Source: Phalacrocorax aristotelis
Taxonomy: Eukaryota > Chordata > Aves > Suliformes > Phalacrocoracidae
DNA length: 64,000 bases
Direction of reading: 5' to 3'
Assembly (NCBI RefSeq): GCF_949628215.1
Contig: NC_134281.1
Coordinates: 8,442,501 to 8,506,500 of the forward strand
The position numbers were made by a program, and so were the translations under genes. Under the pieces are notes generated by a model. That model was not told the origin of the DNA and did no database searches. It worked only from the letters and a program-made list of their open reading frames with translations. Below are positions 25,205-38,300 of this stretch, in pieces (within the stretch, counting starts at the first letter, position 1; each line of letters opens with the position of its first letter).

Positions 25205-25260
25205 TTACTAAGGCCTACGTACGTGCTTAAAACTAAGGGTGTAAGCGAGTGTTTTTTCTT
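25205..25260 (+). repeat. Possible second relic of the palindromic MITE-like family
   Basis: ACGTACGTGCTTAAAACTAAGGGTGTAAGCGAG (shown in parts: GTACGTGCTTAAAACTAAG, then GGTGTAAGCGAG) resembles the GCACRTGCTTAACTTTAAG and CATGTGAGTAG arm of the family noted at 3,695-3,760. The match is partial and the flanks are not recognisable. Confidence 0.3.
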
Positions 25261-26959
25261 GGATATAAACGACTGTAAGTTCATGTTGTTATTATTTTCT
25301 GAAGGGCTGCATGTGAGTCACTTTATTCAAGCACAGCAGTCCTGAGGTCTGTGAAATCTCTAGTGCACATAAAGTTAACCTTGGATAAGTGGTCGTGGCA
25401 TCTGGACTTTGGTTTCAAGAATATATTTTGTAAATGTAAACATTGTCTCGCATTAGTATGCTCCAGTATTTGCTTAAAACATGTTGTTTGTGTGAAATTC
25501 CTAGCAGAGAGATTTGCTAACAAATTATACTCACAGAGCAGCAAAACTGAAGCAAATTCCTTTGTGCGGGTAGAATAAACGCACACAAGGTACTACAGAC
25601 AGCAGCCATCCAGTTTTCATTTCAACACATTTGTGATTTAATAAAAGACAAAACAACTCACAGAGCGCAGTAGAAACTAGGCTAGGGTCCCTCCTTGTCT
25701 TTGGGGAGAGAGCAAGTATGAAGCCCCCCCTTGCTTTCATCATTGATTTTTCTTTTTAACATTCATGATACTTCAAGTAGTTATATTGCTAGCAGGTAGA
25801 GTAACAACTGATTAAAGCTGTTTCTGAACTATTTCTCTTTAGCTGTAACTAATAAGCATAAATATTTACTCTGTAGTTATCAGCAAAATATATTTTTCTG
25901 CAAGTACCAATAACAAACCAATCCCCTAATTAGGATATAAAACAGCTGGTGGCATTCACAGAAACATTTCCCCTTGACAGATAACTTAAAGAGCAGAGAA
26001 CAGTGCTACTTTCATTTGGATCCTTGCAAAGAAACAGGAAAATAGAAAGGAGTTTTAAAATTGTGTTCTACATGCATGTTAACTCCCACATTGTTTTCTG
26101 CCCAAGATTATAAACAATGTTTATTTGAGAGGCTTTAGATTTCTTCATGTTTCAAATACTGTAGGGAATCACTAAAGATATTGGACGTTAATCTCGTGGT
26201 ACTTCAGGGGCACCTCCAGCTTGTGCCCCCAAAGCTAAACCTTGTGCAAACCCTGGAGGTATGTAACCTTTCTGCTGCTCGCAGATCGTTCGGTAAAAAT
26301 TTCATCAAATACTCGGCTCTTTTTGACGTCTGCCTATGTGGTGCCTGTCAAGAGTTGGAAAGATAGATTGGTGTTGAATAACTACTGTTTGGACCCAAAA
26401 GGTTTTTAATAGCTGTGTTACGATCCCTAGAAATGGCTCAGGGATTCTTTAACGGTAGTTAATGAATGTGTCTTAGTGATGAGAGCAAAATAAAGTCAGG
26501 GCAGGCTGAACTCTTCCAAATGGTTTGCAAATCCTAAACACGAGATCAATTCTATTCTTAACTTCATGCAGCAGTTTATAAATTGGTATGCGAATGAGGG
26601 TGATAGGAAGATATGGCTTATGGTCAGCTGTTGTCTCATGCTTTTGAGAACAAGCAGACTCAAATTCAAAGCATCTGTTGCAAAACTAAATGCATTCTGG
26701 TTGAAATTTATTTCTAGAAAAGTTGTCCATTGGGGCATTCCTGTAGTAATTTGAATATTTATTTCAGCTGTGAGACAAAATTGCATCTGCTGTGTGTTTT
26801 TGATTTCTGAATGTCTGAGGGCCAAATCTCAATTGCTTTAAATGGGTATAGCTGTTCTCCTTTCTTTTGTTACAGAAAACTTTGCTTGAGATATCAAGCC
26901 ATGGGAAATAGTTCTTGTAGGAGAAGACTTTGGCTGGGTTCATTTTTTTGGTGGGTTTT

Positions 26960-26981
26960 TGTGTGTGTGTGTGTGTGTGTG
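26960..26981 (+). repeat. (GT)n microsatellite
   Basis: About 11 perfect GT dinucleotides following a T-rich lead. Confidence 0.95.
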
Positions 26982-27299
26982 AAGATAGGGTCAAACTACA
27001 AGTAGAATACAGGCAGAAATGGTGTTCTGCTGGGGCCTAATTTAAATAGTTTACTTAATAAAAAAAAAATTGGGCTGTTTCAGTGAAAGTTATTCTTTTG
27101 TTTTGCTCAAGTTTCTATGTCCTATGGGTACAATAATATTTCATTAACAACCTGAATGTTTTCATTCAATATTGTGCCACTGCTCCTCGTTGGGAGTATG
27201 AGGGCTTCATGTTCCAGTCCTTCACTGTGGGCCAGGATCGCTGGCTGAACTGGCATCCATTATGGGGAGGACCACAAGGTCTGCCTGGTTTCACATGAC

Positions 27300-27370
27300 A
27301 GAGATTAGGGGATTGGGATTTTTTCTGAGGGTGTTTTGGGGTTTTTCTGTTGTTTTTTTTTTTTTTTTTA
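27300..27370 (+). repeat. G/T-rich tract with long T-run
   Basis: GGGG/TTTT alternation followed by an uninterrupted run of about 17 T at 27,353-27,369. Confidence 0.85.
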
Positions 27371-29670
27371 AGAAAGAAAATATTCAGTTTTTCAGTATCT
27401 CTAGCCTTGTACTTTTTATCAATGTCCACAGCAAAGTCTTTTGCTTAGCAATCATTTTGCTCTTGAGGGAAGGGTTATATATGGGGCTACTTCTATGATT
27501 TCCCAAAATATCTCCACAAAGCTTCTCCAGTGTCATTTATTGCTTGTTGGATGAGGTTTTTATGGGAACCTCATTGCTGATGCCCCATACTCTGTGGATG
27601 TCAACGTGAGAGTGGTGGGGTACATTTATAATATTGTCATTTTAATACAGAGGGGTTTGGGGTTTTCAGGATTTTCAGCCTGATTTTTTTCTTTGTTCTT
27701 TGTCTAGCTACTTGGTGCATGAAACAATTAATGTGGTTTGGCCATCTATTCAGGAGAAGGCTTTAAGTTCAACTTTTAAACTGTTTAGTTTGTGTATGAG
27801 AAATTTTTTCCCACTAACTTTACTTTGGGCTATTAGCCATAGCTGTATCCTGGCCAAGCTCTTTCATGAAGCATCAAGAATTTACTGAGTACATATGTTC
27901 ACTTTTTCCCCCTGTGGGACTACCTTTCTCCTGCAATCCAGATTGGAAAAGAAGTTTGCCACTAAAATGACCTTGACACTTTGCACAACATTTCTTATAG
28001 TTATGCTCTTGGGTTCTTCAGGAAGCCAGCACCAGCAGGGCACTGTACAAAGCTGCAAGTAAAATGGGACTTTACAGTTGTACAACTCTTATATAAAAAT
28101 CACAATTCAAACAAATAAATATGAGTGTTGGACATCTGCCAGAAGACAGAATTAACTGTTTATCAACTTGGTATGCAGAAATCTTTACTGTTTCATTAGT
28201 ATTGATACTGTGTGCTGGACTAAGCTTTAAAAACTTGGAAACAAATTCCTAACTGCAGACAGTCAAAACTGGGAAACTCAACTGAGGCAACTCATCAGCT
28301 GCCTACTTATCCCAGGCCCTCAACAGTGAGTAGATATGACCATCTACTGGATGTCTCACACTTGCCAGAATATATCTATTACCAGATGTTACTGAGGGTT
28401 ACAGTTGTTATTTCTTCAGAATAGATGGGGCACACTTAAGTCTGCATTGCCTGCTAGAAAGCTTACACCTTTCAGTACTAGGGTTCAGCAAATGTTGGAA
28501 AGGGTGGGAGACACTGAGAGCTGATTCAGCTCACAAGGGGATGCATCTGGGGGAGCTACATATATAACTTTCCTTGGTAAATCCACATTCAGGGGTGTTT
28601 TGGGTGTGGAGGTGAGCCCTAAAGCCTGTTGTGGATTGGAGAAGCGAGTTTCTACTGGATGAGGTTGTGGAATCACTTACCTTGCTTCTCAGACCCAACT
28701 CCTTCAAATGTTTCCTTTTCAATTTTTTATGAATACTTAGTACTGGCACAGGGTGCTGGATTGATTGCTTAGCTCTAGAGACACAACAGCATTTGCTGTT
28801 GGGTCTGACTTGATGTAGTGATTTATCAGCATAAGATGTTTGTCCTGCTTCTTGAGACTGGTGAAAATAAGATGAAACCTGTTATATTTTTTTAATGAGG
28901 TGTTTTTTGGCTGCTGATATCCTTATGCAGGGTACTCAAATCTGTTGCTCTGAGTTGTGAAGACCCACTTCATGCTGATTTTTAGCTAGACAACCTGAAT
29001 ATGCTTTGACTTTCAACAGAAGACACGCAACCCAGGAAGAACATAACAATCCTCAGCCCACTGATTTTTCTGACTTCATCCTCCAAAATCCTGTCCTTTG
29101 CTATTAAGGTTTCCCAGGAAACCTAGCCTTGCAGCACACCACCTTCTTTCTCAGTTAGTGTCTGTGAGTTATTTACACTCTTTAAGATTGCCCATCTTGA
29201 AGCAGATTTTCCAGCAAGGGTGGAGAACTCCAGCTGCTAAGGTCATTTAAGAAGTCTCCAATTTGACAACCAAAAATCATGTAAGCAACTTACCCATCAC
29301 ACCTGAAACTCTGGGCTGTCAATTAGTCATTTAAAATAGCACCAGTTTCTTGCTTCTGTACAGGCTATGCATGGCTACAGCAGAGGTACTGAAACTTCCT
29401 GTACTCTTGTGTAGCCACCCTCAGCATACCTTCTGGATCCACATACGGTGATGCATTTGCACAGCTCTTGCATGCAGCTGGTTATCTGCTTTCTCTCTTT
29501 CCTAAAAAAGAAAAAAATTGTACAACTTTCTTTGCCTGTTTTAATAGGGTACTATGTTAATATTAGCAAAAAGGAGGTTGCTGAAGAATACTTGTGTATG
29601 TGAAGCAAAAGTTTTCATGGGTTGGGTTTTATCATAGTTGGCTAGACATTTTGGACTGAAAGCTTGGTAG

Positions 29671-29704
29671 AAAAAAAAAAAGACACCCAAACAAAAAAAA
29701 AAAA
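29671..29704 (+). repeat. A-rich low-complexity tract
   Basis: Two A-runs of about 11-13 nt separated by GACACCCAAAC. Confidence 0.85.
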
Positions 29705-32035
29705 CCACCCAAAGCTGCTTTGACTACAAATGCTACATAAACATTCTGTATAACAATGTGACAGATGAAGCAGAATAAGTTGTTGTAATTAGGGGAGTTC
29801 ATATTTGTTATTCAGCTTGCAGCAGGAATAAGAAATTTGATGGTGTTGTCCACTATTTTGTTGAGGACTGTCACTAACAATGATAAAAGTGACAAGATGA
29901 CAAGACCACATGTGCACTTAAAGGGGGGGGAATGCAGGCTAATTCAATCTGTAGATTTAATTTTCATGCTCTGCAGTCTCTGAAGACTTGTATGACTGAC
30001 AACCCTAATAGCAAAAATCTGGATCTGAGGGTCTTCCTCCACTGACCCAGTAAACCTTTGCCAAGTCATGATGGTTGCCTGATGCACAGCCTGAGTGTCA
30101 GCTGAAGAAAGAGAAACACCTGGGATTCAAGAGCTGAAAAATACATTTAAAAAGGAAATACAAGCTGAAGCGGAATAAGGTCACAGGCAAAGAGCAAAGA
30201 CTGGGGTAGTTAAAGCTAATAGCATGGAGGAGCAGACGTCATTGGAGATGAGGCTGCTCCTGCCTCGTGGATCATGTGGATTTCCAGCCTGGGTTTTGTC
30301 ACTAGTGATACCATGCTAACGTGATATCACTAGTTCAAGCTTGGATCGTCTCTAAATGTCCATCGTGTAGCAATGCTCTGGGCAATGGGCAGTGGTCTAA
30401 CTCTGAAAAGAAAACCATCTACATTAGGGTGCAAGTGCCAGGCGAGAGGATGCACCAGGAAGCAGTGGCCTGCAAGAAGAAAGGCTCTGCTGCCAACTGG
30501 GAATGCCACAGAGCTGATCTGCAGATTTGTGCTCCTGTGTAATGTGATTTCCAGCAAATCTTTGAGTTCATGATTATGGCTGACTAGCATTCTTATGTCA
30601 CTTTTATCTGGATCTCTCTTGTCTCACCCCATAAAAAGTGCTTTTTATGAAGATGTGGAGTAGCCTACTGCACAAGTGACACATCACCTCCTGAAATCTA
30701 ATAGAGCTATCATCCCTGTGTCACCATTGGATCTGTTAAAGTGATCAGCTGAACATCTGTCCTTCCATATTTTGTACATTACGATCCACTCTGCCAACTC
30801 CCTCCACCCAGCCAGGTTCCCGGAAATGCTGTGTTTTAAATGCTTTTAGAGTGGGAGGAAAGAGGGAGTGTTTTTTCATTTTTCAGTCAGCTGTATCTGA
30901 TAAAACAACAATTTGTAACGCTGGGTAACCCCAAACATGTAAAAGCTGGTTTGCAAACCATGCTGCAGTATTACAAAAAGGACTGGAGCTCTTCAAAACC
31001 CATTCAATTGGAATCACATTGGGCCCAACTTTGGCAAGAAAACCACCTAATTTCAGTGCTGAAATCTGTAACAAACTGGAAGTAATTCTCCATTAGCATG
31101 GAGTTCATATAAATCAATGCTTCTGCTTCCAAAACTGAATTACCCTCAGCAGCACAAGCTATTGTTGCTTTTAAGAGCAGACATCCAAAATCAAGCATGG
31201 CCAGTTCCAGGTGTTCGGTGCTGTAAAGAGGGCCAGGTTTTTTGAGACTTTTGGATATGTTAAATGGCATGTTGAACTTTTCTGAAAAATCTGGTTCTCT
31301 CTTGGCTGCTATGGAAGAGATTTATACTCTTTCAAAAAAAATATCTGACCTGATATTTTTCTGATTCTGGATATTTTTGGAAAGTCCATTTTCTGACAGG
31401 ACCTTTGTATTTGGTTTGATGCTGACTACAGGAAAGAAACACAAAGAGCTCATGAGTCTGGATGAGCAGCAGAAAGCTGGAGAAAGCAGTGACGAAATGG
31501 AGGGAGCAGGAAGGGGAGCAGACTGCAGGGCATGGCCAGAGGAGCTTGCTTCGCAAGTCCCTCTTCTCCCTCACACTCGGATAACAAAACTTCATCACAT
31601 GCACCTCGGACAGAATTTCACCTCCTTCTAAGGAACGAAGAGCTGAGCAGATTGCTGTTAAAATCAATCAGATTTCACAGCATTAGCTGTAGGTTTGCAA
31701 ACACAAAATAACGACTCCTTTTTCTTTTTTTTGCCCTTGTTTTGATCTTTTTGCCTAAATGGCAGCAGGTGTTCTGAGCTGCCCTGCCAGTACTTCCACA
31801 TGGGTCAGAAACCAAATCAGCTGCCACATACTGATGCTAAGTATTAATTACTTCTGCAGTACTTCTCAACTCTCGCTTTGCAGATATTCAGATATTGCAT
31901 TTCTTTTCCTTTATGGGTTGTACCTATCTGTGGGGCAGTTTCCAGGTTAGTGTCTCTGCCTTTCTGTTTTCAACTTGGTGTGAGTGAAGAGAGAAAAACA
32001 TCCTTTCCGATCCCTAATTCTAAATTTTACTAGTG

Positions 32036-32166
32036 TGTTGTGGGGTTTTTGTTTTTTGGGTTTTTATTTTGGTTTGGGTTTTGTTGTTGGTTGGTTGGTT
32101 TTGTTGTTGGGTGGTTGTGGGGGGTTTTTTTGTTTGTTTTTGGTTTTGGTTTTGTTTTTTTTCCCC
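32036..32166 (+). repeat. Long T/G-only low-complexity block
   Basis: About 130 bp consisting almost entirely of T and G on the plus strand. G-runs of 2-6 are spaced by short T-rich loops, and the block ends in a T-run and CCCC. Several G-runs of three or more make G-quadruplex folding possible on this strand. The two overlapping Phe/Gly/Leu/Val frames at 31,984-32,315 are artefacts of this tract. Confidence 0.9.
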
Positions 32167-32667
32167 CTGACACCCCTTTGCTTAGACATGGCCAGAGAGC
32201 CAAATCATGTGAAAGATGCTGTATGTTTAATACACTGCTATTGGGATTGACATGGGATACGGAGTATTTGGAAGCTCATCTTGAGGGAGAAGTCACAGTG
32301 CAGGTAGCTTATTAGCTGTGATGGCTCTTGATATCTTGAGAAACTCACCCTGTTACACCTGCCAAGAAAGTCCGTCTCCTGGAAAAGCTAAGGCAGTTTG
32401 TCTCAATAAATACTTCGATACAGCATAAAGGACACTTGTTGGCTGTGTCCCTGTAATCAAAATGGATTAAGAATGAACTGTATGTGGGTGGGTGGGTGCA
32501 GCCTGATTATGTGCTACTGATAAACTTGTAATCAAAGAAGTAAAACTCTTTTGAAGATCAAAGGAACTGTTACTCATGTGGATGTGTACAACATAGCTGA
32601 TTACAGGCAATGGTCTAGCAGTGTCTTGCAGCAGCAAATACAACCAGGGAAACAAACAGGGGTGGTT

Positions 32668-32704
32668 GGGATGGATGGATGGATGGGTGGGTGGGTGGAT
32701 GGGG
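32668..32704 (+). repeat. (GGAT)n/(GGGT)n microsatellite
   Basis: Four GGAT units pass into GGGT units. A related GGGTGGGTGGGTG stretch lies nearby at about 32,486-32,498. Confidence 0.93.
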
Positions 32705-34900
32705 CTTTAGCACTCTCTTCTCTGGCCTTGGGCACTCTGACCCAGCATTAGGAGTAAAATACACATTGTTGTGGCCAGGATATCTCCAGTTCCTCTTCCA
32801 AATTGAGTTTTCAGTCAACTAGAGAGACCTAGGAGGGACCGTAAAACTGTCAGAAATATTCTGTCATGGAAAGTGGTCCTGACTTCTAGAGAGAAAGAAA
32901 AGCTGTACTTTCTCCCTCTGCTTCTCATTTTCCATTGCATATATATCCAAGAACCAAGGGGGAAAAAAAGTCTTACCTAGCTAAGATATCTCTCATCCCT
33001 ACATTTTCAGTGCTATTTGTGTTGTGTGGTTTAGGCTTTGTCCTAGTACTAACGCACTTTCTAGTGTAGTAATAAAAATACGTAATTAAGAGCTCTCAGT
33101 GCCCACTTCTCAGGGGATGTACTCTCAGCACTCCTCATCAGGACCATACCCCTGTCCGTCTCCTGAGGTCTGGAGGACAAGGGGAATTTTTGTAGGCTCA
33201 GGGCACAGAGTTCAAGGAGGCCCTGAGACAAAAGTAGATGTGTGCTAAGATCATTGTTGATGGGGTGTGGAGGAGTTTGATTAATATGCTGAAACTTAAG
33301 CTGTGTCTGCCAGGCACTGGTACCAAAATAAAAAGAAATTAAAAAATCACAAGATACATGTTTGAGAAATGCTATAGATGGCCTCATGTTGGCTGGGGCA
33401 CAGTGAAGAGAAACTTGCCTTCTGTGCAGGCCAGACGTTATGCTGCCGGTAGATATCAAAACGCATGAGAAAAAGGATAAATTGAATATCTGGCGACAGG
33501 TATTTCCCCTTGAGCCACCCAATAGTACCCACAGAAGAGGTTTTTCAATCTGAAGTTGTTCAGATGCACTAACATGGGCCATAACTAATCCTCCCCTCCC
33601 ACATCCCCCATTCCAGGTAAAATCATCTGTGCCTGTTAACACCTCCAGCATTCATGGTGTAAAGGGTCTGTACAATGATCCGAGACTCATCAATGGTATA
33701 AAGTGCTCATTCTCTCTTTCTCCACCCCCTCCCCCTTCTCTTCCATATATTCCAGCAATGGATTTCCCAGAGCATTTCTGTCCTATTAATAAGACCAGAT
33801 GTCACTCTTGCTCGTCTGCCAGAGAAACTGGGTAACACCTGGACATCTAAAGGGGAAGAAAATAATTTTTCTTGATAAATAATAAATTGTTTTTAAGCTA
33901 AGAAATTTAGAGCAAGTGAGTCAAAAGTATGTCTTGAGGAGGAGGAAAGTTCATGCTAAGAGAGACAAAGGCATTGTATATTGCAAATTTCAGTGGTTCT
34001 AAGACTTCTCTGTGAAGGATCACATTGTTTCAAGTCCTGGATCAATGTTGTTTGAGAAGTGCCTCGTGAAGGAAAAACATGGTTATAAGAATGTCCTGGT
34101 CTCGCTATTTCCTGGGCATGGTGGATTGTGCCTTGCTCTTGCCAAGGTCAAATTATGTCATTCTGATAAAGTGGGAAATCGGGCTGGTAGGCCGCTTCCC
34201 TCCCATTAGTTTTCTCAACACTCCATGTAACCAAAGAGTGAAGCATAGTCTGTTGGCATGAGGTTGACTGAACTAGGGTATACAGACAAAGAACTTTTTC
34301 AAATACTTGAGCGCTTGATATTTCAGTCTCAACCACAGTTTACATCTGAAGCAATTTGGAGGTTTATTTTTATTAGAATCTGAATAGTCATTTTTGATTA
34401 GTAGACTGCATAGATCAGAAATTATATTGCAAACCTGGAGCCATGCAGATTGCCAAAGGTAACACACTATCCTTGCTTACTCAGGTTTTCAGTGCTGAAC
34501 TTATTTGAAGTTGAGCTGAACCATGGAATATTTGTTTGTTTTGCAACTGTTGTCTACCCATCTGCTTTAGGTTTTGATTGATTTCAAGAAGGGTTGGATT
34601 GTTTTGGCTTTTTGTTTTTTATTAAGAATGTTGGGTGTATTAATCCTCTGAAAAATCAAAACGCCCTCAAGATTAATTACAGCTATGGGTCAACTGTTTG
34701 TTGCATTCTACCTATATGTAACAGGTGTTTGGGTTGGCAAGTCAGCCAGAAGTAAAGGAAGGACTTGGTAGATGAGAAGCAGCACTGTGACCTTTTTTTT
34801 TTCTTCTTTGAGTTTATGATAAAGCTGAGCTTTACATATTCTCCAGGAGTCTATTACTTCTAATGTCACATTCTGCAAACAATCCTCACTAGAACGGTTT

Positions 34901-35715
34901 CATAGAATCATGGAACATATGAGGTTGCAAAGCAAAATTGCAGCTCATCTAGACCAATCCCTGCACAAGGCAGGACCAGCTTCCTTTGTTTTCATCATAG
35001 CCACCCATGAGATAGCTGCAGAAAGCAATTATCTGCACCCATCCTCGGATCTCTCTTTTCCAGGCTGAACAAACACCATTCTCAAACACCAGTCTGTCCT
35101 CTGCTCCAGCCCTTGTTTGCCTTGGCTACAGTGTGTTCATGTCTTTCTTGACTGCAGTAGTTCAGAGGCAGCCTTCCTATGGGAATACAGGATAATAACT
35201 GCTTCCCCTGACCTGCTGGCTAAGTTCTTGTGAGTTCGGGGCAATAGGTGGTTGACTTTCTTTGGCAGACTGCTGGCTCATGCTCAATTCTTGTCCACCT
35301 GGTCCCCACCTCCTTCTCTGTAAGGCCACTTTCTATTTAGTTACTCTGCAGCGCACATGGGCATTATTGCTTCAGATGCAGGGGATTTGTATGGGACTCT
35401 GTTGAATTTCAGGAGGTTTCTGTCATTTGACTTCACCTGCCAGTCAAGGTGTAGCTGAACAGAGCCCTGCCCTCTGGCATATTAGCCATTCCCACCAATT
35501 TGGTATCTTACACAAACATGCTGAAGGTGCACTTCATCCCATCGGCCAGGTTAATGTGGCTAAACACAGCGATCCCCGGTATCAAACTGTGAGGAACTCC
35601 ACTGATGATCAGCCACCAGCTGAGCATCAAGTCACTGACCACTACTCCCTGAGCCTGGCAGCCTACCCATTTGTTCCAGCCATCTCCATGTGTCCCCTGA
35701 AAGCCTGGCTTGGGC
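34901..35715 (-). mobile_element. Old, long CR1 LINE fragment
   Basis: Read on the minus strand this is a heavily diverged CR1 copy of about 800 nt. On the plus strand its antisense landmarks appear in order: CATAGAATCATGGAA at the 3' terminus (34,901), TTTTCCAGGCTGAACAA (about 35,058), GACTGCTGGCTCATGCTCAA (about 35,268), GGTGCACTTCATCCC (about 35,526), and GAGGAACTCCACTGATGA (about 35,592). These match CR1 3' UTR and late ORF2 order. Substitutions and small indels disrupt every frame, so it is a fossil. The 111- and 87-codon frames over 35,427-35,771 belong to it and are not genes. The 5' limit near 35,715 is approximate. Confidence 0.85.
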
Positions 35716-37844
35716 AAAGGATAGTGCAGACAAGGTCTGGGGAGATAAAAATGGGAAGGTAGTGAATTCACAACTAGAGGAGAGGCATCGTTTGCTAATG
35801 GATTTCAGTAGGAGGTGGTGTGCTCACAACGTTTTCTCTTGGGGAAGTCGTCTTCAGGAGCATATTTCAGTGCTCCTGAGACTTGCAACCCCGGTTTGTT
35901 TTCCTAGATCTATTTGGCAAATGAATAATGCTTCCAGTAGCCAACAGTGCTGCAAATTTGGTACAGCAGGGAGCCCTCTCATTAGGTAGCAGAGGTCCAG
36001 ACTACACTGGTTAAATCCTAGCACTGTAGTCCCAGTCCAGTGCTGCGGAAGGCCACTCTTAAGAAAAGCTTGTTTGCCAAAGGCTGACGGATGACTGTCT
36101 CTTCCTCAACAGCTAAACTCTTGTTTAGCTTTATTTCAAATGTTTACTTTTCTTCTGGGATTTCAATAAAAGACCCTTGTCTTGCAGCAGCAGCAAGTCA
36201 TCCAGCACAAGAATGGGGTCTGTAAAACTGTCCTTGTTTTGTGCTTGTAAAGCTCTTTGAAAGAGAGTGCGCTACCCATCCTGTGTTTTTCTTTTGGAAG
36301 GAAGTTAAACATACATTATTTAAGTTATTTGTGTTATTGTTAGATCATCAGGACGAAGGGGCTGACTGGTAGCAAGCAAAAAACAGTTGAAATATATGCC
36401 CCTATGATGCTTTTTCAAAAAAAAAAAACCAAAGCAAAGCCCCAAAATAGGAACAGAAAAAGACATTAAGGTCATTTGTGAGGTTTTGAGCTGCTTTGGT
36501 TTCTGAGTTGTCTTTTTTTCTTCTGAGCTCCTATTAGCCTATTGCACCTCAAGCTATCTCCAGTCCTCAGAAATAAGGCCACTTATTCAGTTTCTCTGGT
36601 AGAATAACTGCTCTTGAAAAGGAAATTCTGCAGATAGATCATTGGTATGTCAGGGCCACTGAGGAAAAGTACATCCAGCACAGCAATGTGCAATTGCTCC
36701 TCTTTGTGACTTTTCCTTCTGCTGCTGCACAGTGATCATCTCCCCACCACTAAACTAATGCTACAGCAGCTCTGGACAGGAGCAGAAATCTGTATTTTAA
36801 ATTTCAATTTGCCCTTTTCCATTTCAAGATTTAAATGGAAAGTGAAAAAAGCAAGCTTGGCAGGCAGGCAGGAATAGCTCTCAAGCCCACGTGCTCTGCA
36901 GATGCAGCCCCGGGTACCTGTTGGGTGCACTCGGCGTTCATAGTTTCTGGAACTTTTTGGCAGCTTCCACCGCATCCAGCCCAAGTGCAATACTGAATTC
37001 ATCTCTTCTCCCTGACCTCTGAAGAGCGGGGAGACATGGAGGCAAAACCTGTGGGTCGTTCTCCCCCACTGGTGTTGACTAAGTCATGTGAGAGGAATTA
37101 AGAAGACCAGTGAAGCATTTTAACCCTGCTCTCGCTGCAAGAGCAGTGGCGACCTGGTGTGTTCACTTAATAACCAAGCATGTGTATCAAAGAGGCTGGT
37201 GTATGAGAGGGGGAACAAGGCGGAGTTTAACAAACAGCCCTTAATCCAGTTAGCTCTTGATGCTGATGGCGGGGTCAACGCTTGGAACTAAAAAGTTTGT
37301 GCTCCAGGGTCTCCTTTATGGGACTGTAAGAGCAATGTATTCCCTCTGGATGGCAAGCATTAAGGATCCTTTGCTGCTTTTTAGGAAGGCAGCAGTGCTG
37401 CAGCAGATTTGTGTGGCGCTCCCACAGCCATTCCCCGCTCCTCCCTGGAGCTTTCTGAAACCCCTCTGTCTTTTGATAGTGGCCCAGCTCCCCAGTTCAG
37501 TGCCTCGTCTTTGTGCAGGCACCACAGAGTCCGTGCTGGAAGGGAGATAATACTTCCTGAAGTGCTCATTTAGCCCAGCGGGAGAGAGGCGGCTAGCAGC
37601 ATCCACACGGGTTATTAAGCTGCACTGGAAAGAAAGAGCAAACTGCAGAGTTGTATTAGTTTATGTATTATCAGCATTTGTAAGGTACCTGTCGCCTTAG
37701 TAACGAGGAACAATGTATATAGCTTTGACCAGGCAAAATCACCCTCTGGTCAAGGAAATAAGAAATTCACGGCCTTTCCTCTGGAGCCACTCCTCCTGTG
37801 CTTAGGGAGGGGAGCTTAGGAGGCAAAAGAAACTGAGCTGGTTG

Positions 37845-38010
37845 TTACGATCATACAATCCCGGCTGCTGTTCATTCACTGCTCCCGGGAACCCTGCGGA
37901 GCTGCTAACAAGCTGTGTGTATACTGAGAGCACGTAGGGATATGTTGAAGGCGGGGGACAGAGGGGTGCGCAGGCTCGTGTAAGCGTGCATAGTGCCTTT
38001 GAGCGCAATG
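37845..38010. promoter_or_regulatory. Small CpG cluster, possible regulatory element
   Basis: About ten CpGs lie in roughly 165 bp (ACGATC, CCCGGC, CCCGGG, TGCGGAG, GCACGTAG, GGCGGG, TGCGCAGG, CTCGTG, AGCGTG, GAGCGC). The local sequence is GC-rich in a CpG-poor surrounding and has no convincing frame. It may be an enhancer or a minor promoter. The evidence is composition only. Confidence 0.22.
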
Positions 38011-38194
38011 GGCTTGGGGTTATCCTGAGCTGTCCTTTAGGTGTCCCTCCTGCCCTCATCTCCAATGGACCTGTGCCTGGCTAGGGAGCATGTTAGTGAT
38101 GCTTCTCCTGGACCCATCCACCCTGGGAACTGGACTTTCTCCACATGAGAGGAGTGACAGGCTCTGCTATTTGTGTGGCAATTGCATGTGTTGC

Positions 38195-38300
38195 ACTGTC
38201 CTTACTTCTCTGGGCTTAGTGTTTCATCATTAAATGGGAATAATAGTATTACCCTACCTGAAAGGCTACCATAGGTCTCACGGTAGCAATTACTCTTCTG
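38195..38300 (+). repeat. MIR/L2-type 3' tail relic
   Basis: CTTCTCTGGGCTTAGTGTTTCATCATTAAATGGGAATAATAGTATTACCCTACCT (read in parts) follows the MIR/L2 tail order. That order is CTCTGKGCCTCAGTTTC, then CATCTGTAAAATGGGGATAATAGTA, then CCTACCTCA. The AATGGGAATAATAGTATTACC core is well preserved. Confidence 0.6.

Larger units (their letters stand above)
24465..34900. other. Long non-coding stretch, no gene recognised
   Basis: About 10.4 kb without a gene I can support. The longest frame in the window (33,061-33,651 minus, 196 codons) falls here. Its residue make-up is that of random sequence and no splice-bounded exon is apparent. Contents include several simple repeats listed separately, a nine-G run at about 29,922-29,930 and T-runs at 27,353-27,369. 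Confidence 0.6.

Noticed and set aside
31984..32315. Two Gly/Phe/Leu/Val-rich plus-strand frames
   Set aside because: Translation of the T/G low-complexity block.
33061..33651. Longest complete open frame in the window (196 codons, minus strand)
   Set aside because: Residue composition is that of random sequence, no domain or signal is recognisable, and no splice-bounded exon or promoter supports it. One frame of this length in 64 kb of six-frame translation is plausible by chance.
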